A stretch of DNA of 47,648 nucleotides from Gammaproteobacteria bacterium (GTDB lineage: Bacteria > Pseudomonadota > Gammaproteobacteria > Pseudomonadales > Azotimanducaceae), in the NCBI GenBank assembly GCA_009841635.1, contig VXLJ01000024.1, forward strand, positions 1-47,648, in the 5' to 3' direction. The notes under the pieces were generated by a model. That model was given only the letters and a program-made list of their open reading frames with translations. It searched no databases and had not been told where the DNA came from. Position numbers and translations under genes: made by a program. Of the stretch, positions 46,495 to 47,648 are shown in pieces (within the stretch, counting starts at the first letter, position 1; each line of letters begins with the position of its first letter).

Positions 46495-47648
46495 TTATAA
46501 AGAAGGCTTGACATCGCCACTGAATTCGCAAATTTCTCGCTTAATTTCGGACAATTCACCGCTCACCCATTCGTGCTTGTTATCAAATTCCTCGTGAATG
46601 TGCTTTTCGGTTTCTCGGAACAGGTGCGTCTCGTGGCTGAATTCCAGCTTATAGGCGCGGTCGGGATCAGATGTTTGATAGGCGTTTAACCTCGCCTTCA
46701 CGTTCTTGGCAATGCCAACCTTGTATTCACCCGGATAGTTCGGGTGGGAGATGATGTAGACGTGCTTGGTCTCACCCAGTGATTCACCTAACCGAACTGG
46801 CAGTTTGGTCGTCAGGTGGACTTCCTCACCAAACAGTTCGTCGGGTCGAGCGACTTCCTTGTCCAATCGCTCTCGCACGAGATCGTATGCTTTGTGGCTG
46901 ACATCGATCCCGATCCATTGTCGCTCCAACCGCTCGGCTGCAATGCAGGTTGTGGCACATCCACAAAACGGATCCAGCACGATGTCCCCCTCGTTGCTAC
47001 TCGCTTTGATAATGCGTTCGAGTAGAGCTAGAGGCTTTTGTGTAGGGTAGCCTGTGGCTTCCGTGTTCTTTCGCGCTGGATTGATGTCGCCCCAGACATT
47101 GCCGTATCGCGTGCCGTGATAAGTATCGGCGAACGTTTTCCGTAAGGGTCTATCTGAACCCCGCCAAATGATCTCTCCGCGATTGTCCATCTCCTCTAAC
47201 CGCGCGCGCGATATACGCCACCCACTCGGGTGAGGGTTGCGCCACCCGTTATATTCGTAACACAGATTAGGTCGTGCCCCCATGCTTTTGGAACGCCACA
47301 ACGGTGTTAGTGTGTTGTACCGACGACCGTTCTTGTCGATTTTTGGAAACTTCCGTTCGAGTTCTTCGGTCGTTAAAGCTCGATTAGCGTCCAACTTACT
47401 TGCAGACGACACAGAGTAAAACAAGATTGAGTCACTGTTAGAACCGAAGGTGCGTGAGGCATGCTGACTTCCCTTTCCGACACTCTTGGTGCGTTCCCAA
47501 ACAATCTCATTCCGAAACTGGTCTTCGCCGAATATGCAATCCATCGTTGTTTTGAGATAGTGGCTCATCGTTGGATCGCAGTGCAGGTAAATTGAGCCAG
47601 TCGGTTTGAGGACTCGCTGGCACTCGATTAGTCGTATCGCCATGTAAG
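46495..47648 (-). CDS. DNA methyltransferase fused to a GIY-YIG-like domain (5' end beyond window)
   Basis: At least 383 codons; the frame remains open across the window edge, so the Met near 47643 is not the true start. The visible part begins inside a beta-class N4/N6 amino-methyltransferase: RLIECQRVLKPTGSIYLHCD, then YPTQKPLALLERIIKAS and the SAM motif LDPFCGCATTCIAAERLERQ with WIGIDVS. The catalytic motif IV ([DNS]PPY-type) should lie upstream. Residues about 294-382 form a T5orf172/GIY-YIG-like domain: VYIISHPNYPGEYKVGIAKN, Arg318 and FRETEKHIHEEF with a possible metal Glu, then EWVSG. It is convergent with the exporter operon. Confidence 0.85.
   Translation of the reverse strand, partial: YMAIRLIECQRVLKPTGSIYLHCDPTMSHYLKTTMDCIFGEDQFRNEIVWERTKSVGKGSQHASRTFGSNSDSILFYSVSSASKLDANRALTTEELERKFPKIDKNGRRYNTLTPLWRSKSMGARPNLCYEYNGWRNPHPSGWRISRARLEEMDNRGEIIWRGSDRPLRKTFADTYHGTRYGNVWGDINPARKNTEATGYPTQKPLALLERIIKASSNEGDIVLDPFCGCATTCIAAERLERQWIGIDVSHKAYDLVRERLDKEVARPDELFGEEVHLTTKLPVRLGESLGETKHVYIISHPNYPGEYKVGIAKNVKARLNAYQTSDPDRAYKLEFSHETHLFRETEKHIHEEFDNKHEWVSGELSEIKREICEFSGDVKPSL

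Overview
This 47.6 kb window looks like core chromosome of a gammaproteobacterium. The evidence is gene order: leuC-leuD-leuB-asd-truA-trpF-trpB-trpA-folC-dedD-cvpA-purF, then tRNAs-tig-clpP-clpX-hupB-ppiD, rnhA-dnaQ, mnmA-purB, icd-clpS-clpA-infA-bpt-aat-trxB. These blocks resemble those of Pseudomonas and related groups, but several usual members are absent at their expected places (accD after trpA, lon after clpX, hflD between mnmA and purB, cspD between icd and clpS). I cannot name a genus. About a third of the genes start with GTG or TTG, and many neighbours overlap by 4 nt (ATGA, GTGA, TTGA). I saw no insertion sequence, prophage, CRISPR array or rRNA gene.

Layout. 1-1095: the end of an unidentified gene, a coupled pair of small unknown genes (the first like a ribbon-helix-helix protein) and an AT-rich gap with a 25-bp inverted repeat over the likely leuC -10 box. 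1096-14042 (+): leucine, lysine/threonine (asd) and tryptophan biosynthesis, folate polyglutamylation, a SPOR protein, CvpA, PurF, a DUF1289 protein and MiaE. 14039-15606 (-): LpxH and FolD. 15909-16832: a small membrane protein, then tRNA-Pro, tRNA-Arg and tRNA-His. 16855-24850 (+): trigger factor, ClpP, ClpX, HU, PpiD, RNase HI and DnaQ. 24860-33424: NhaB (-), NudC (+), isocitrate lyase, a GNAT enzyme, PurB and MnmA (all -), MoaC/D/E (+). 33509-37749 (+): isocitrate dehydrogenase, ClpS, ClpA. 37788-40820 (-): IF-1, Bpt, Aat, TrxB and a PA4642-like protein. 41043-46460 (+): an ABC exporter operon. 46495 to the edge (-): a DNA methyltransferase cut by the window end.

How it fits together. The window carries a full set of the known bacterial N-degron parts: Aat and Bpt (which add N-terminal Leu/Phe), the adaptor ClpS, the unfoldase ClpA and the protease ClpP. 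Icd and AceA sit at the TCA/glyoxylate branch point. MoaC, MoaD and MoaE belong to molybdopterin synthesis.

Most unusual parts: (1) the six-gene exporter operon, with one ATPase, three different periplasmic adaptors in a row, a 59-codon gene overlapping both neighbours, and a MacB-type permease; (2) RNase HI carrying a second, catalytically degenerate RNase H-like domain; (3) a 586-aa trigger factor whose PPIase domain has lost the usual motifs and which has an acidic linker ending in a basic tail; (4) a DNA methyltransferase fused to a GIY-YIG-like domain. The exporter operon with its embedded small protein is my best candidate for an undescribed system. All assignments were made by reading the sequence, without database searches.
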